A stretch of 58,978 bases of DNA, from the IMG/VR virus record IMGVR_UViG_3300012964_000011, positions 1 through 58,978 of that record. One strand, written 5' to 3'. This document shows positions 58,654 to 58,978 of the stretch, piece after piece; within the stretch, counting starts at the first letter, position 1, and each line of letters opens with the position of its first letter. This DNA comes from a virus. The notes under the pieces are model-generated. The model was not told the DNA's origin, searched no databases, and saw only the letters and a program-made list of their open reading frames with translations. A program made the translations under genes and the position numbers.

Positions 58654-58893
58654 ATGGGAAAGATGATAGTTGATATGTCAGAATCTTCTACTTTGATCAA
58701 ATTCTACGTGGAATCATACGTAGAAGGTAGTCCGGACTGGAATTGGGTACGAGTTCAAGATTGGCACGAAACAGTAAGCGGAGCGGTTGACGCCATTCAG
58801 AAGCTGATGACTCAAGATTCGGTATCTGGTAGGCATATCAAATACCGAATTGTCCAGGAGATAGTCATTAGTCTAGTTTTACCTACACATTAA
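58654..58893 (+). CDS. small protein of a three-member family
   Basis: A 79-residue protein: FYVESYVEGSPDWNWVRVQD and KYRIVQEIVI match the family at 58340 and 53469. Last rightward gene before the terminator palindrome and GT tract. ATG 58663 is an alternative start. Confidence 0.6.
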   Translation: MGKMIVDMSESSTLIKFYVESYVEGSPDWNWVRVQDWHETVSGAVDAIQKLMTQDSVSGRHIKYRIVQEIVISLVLPTH

Positions 58894-58896
58894 CGT

Positions 58897-58978
<82 letters not shown>

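Overview
The window is an essentially complete genome of a tailed, siphovirus-like phage of an actinobacterium, about 58.93 kb. The first 46 nt are repeated exactly as the last 46 nt, so this is a circular (or circularly permuted) contig opened inside a GT dinucleotide tract. An actinobacterial host is inferred from a DUF397-like gene, several small-protein families typical of actinophages (FDXHR zinc protein, 'GTWHWP' proteins, DUF1360), frequent GTG/TTG starts and at least eight starts that look leaderless. GC content is intermediate by eye. No integrase, CI-like repressor or CRISPR array was seen, so a lytic lifestyle is likely.

Layout. (1) 42-3356, leftward: two related DUF616-like glycosyltransferases, an NAD-dependent sugar epimerase, a methyltransferase and a GT2 glycosyltransferase. 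(2) 3421-15368, rightward: early and replication module with small regulators, Dda/RecD-like helicase, nucleotide kinase-like protein, family A DNA polymerase, RuvC-like resolvase, SNF2 helicase, Cas4/RecB-like nuclease, Sak4-like recombinase and DUF669-like SSB. (3) 15369-16142: gene-free region full of RNA-like structures, including tRNA-like elements. (4) 16143-16695: two small rightward genes. (5) 16696-42155, leftward: terminase small subunit, terminase large subunit, portal, a 2H-phosphoesterase/capsid-protease fusion, major capsid, head-tail connectors, major tail, frameshifted tail chaperone, tape measure, minor tail proteins, endolysin, holin, then two more glycosyltransferases. A short rightward gene lies at 40.1 kb. 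(6) 42212-46528, rightward: small membrane and zinc proteins, then a PrimPol-D5 primase-helicase. (7) 46519-47262: GGTTACC iterons with an AT-rich block and a DnaA box downstream, a probable replication origin. (8) 47416-58893, rightward: accessory genes separated by many hairpins, including an HTH protein and a ParB-like protein.

How it fits together. Primase-helicase, polymerase, SSB, recombinase, resolvase and nuclease form a self-sufficient replication-recombination set that could start at the iteron region. Structural genes follow standard siphovirus order and share a GGGGGA-type ribosome-binding site. Glycosyltransferases at both ends of the late leftward region, with an epimerase and a methyltransferase, suggest sugar decoration of virion proteins. 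Recurrent signals not explained by genes are a strongly over-represented TCCAGGGG word, -10 boxes about 6 nt before start codons, and intergenic hairpins with conserved TTGATC/GATCAA flanks but different stems.
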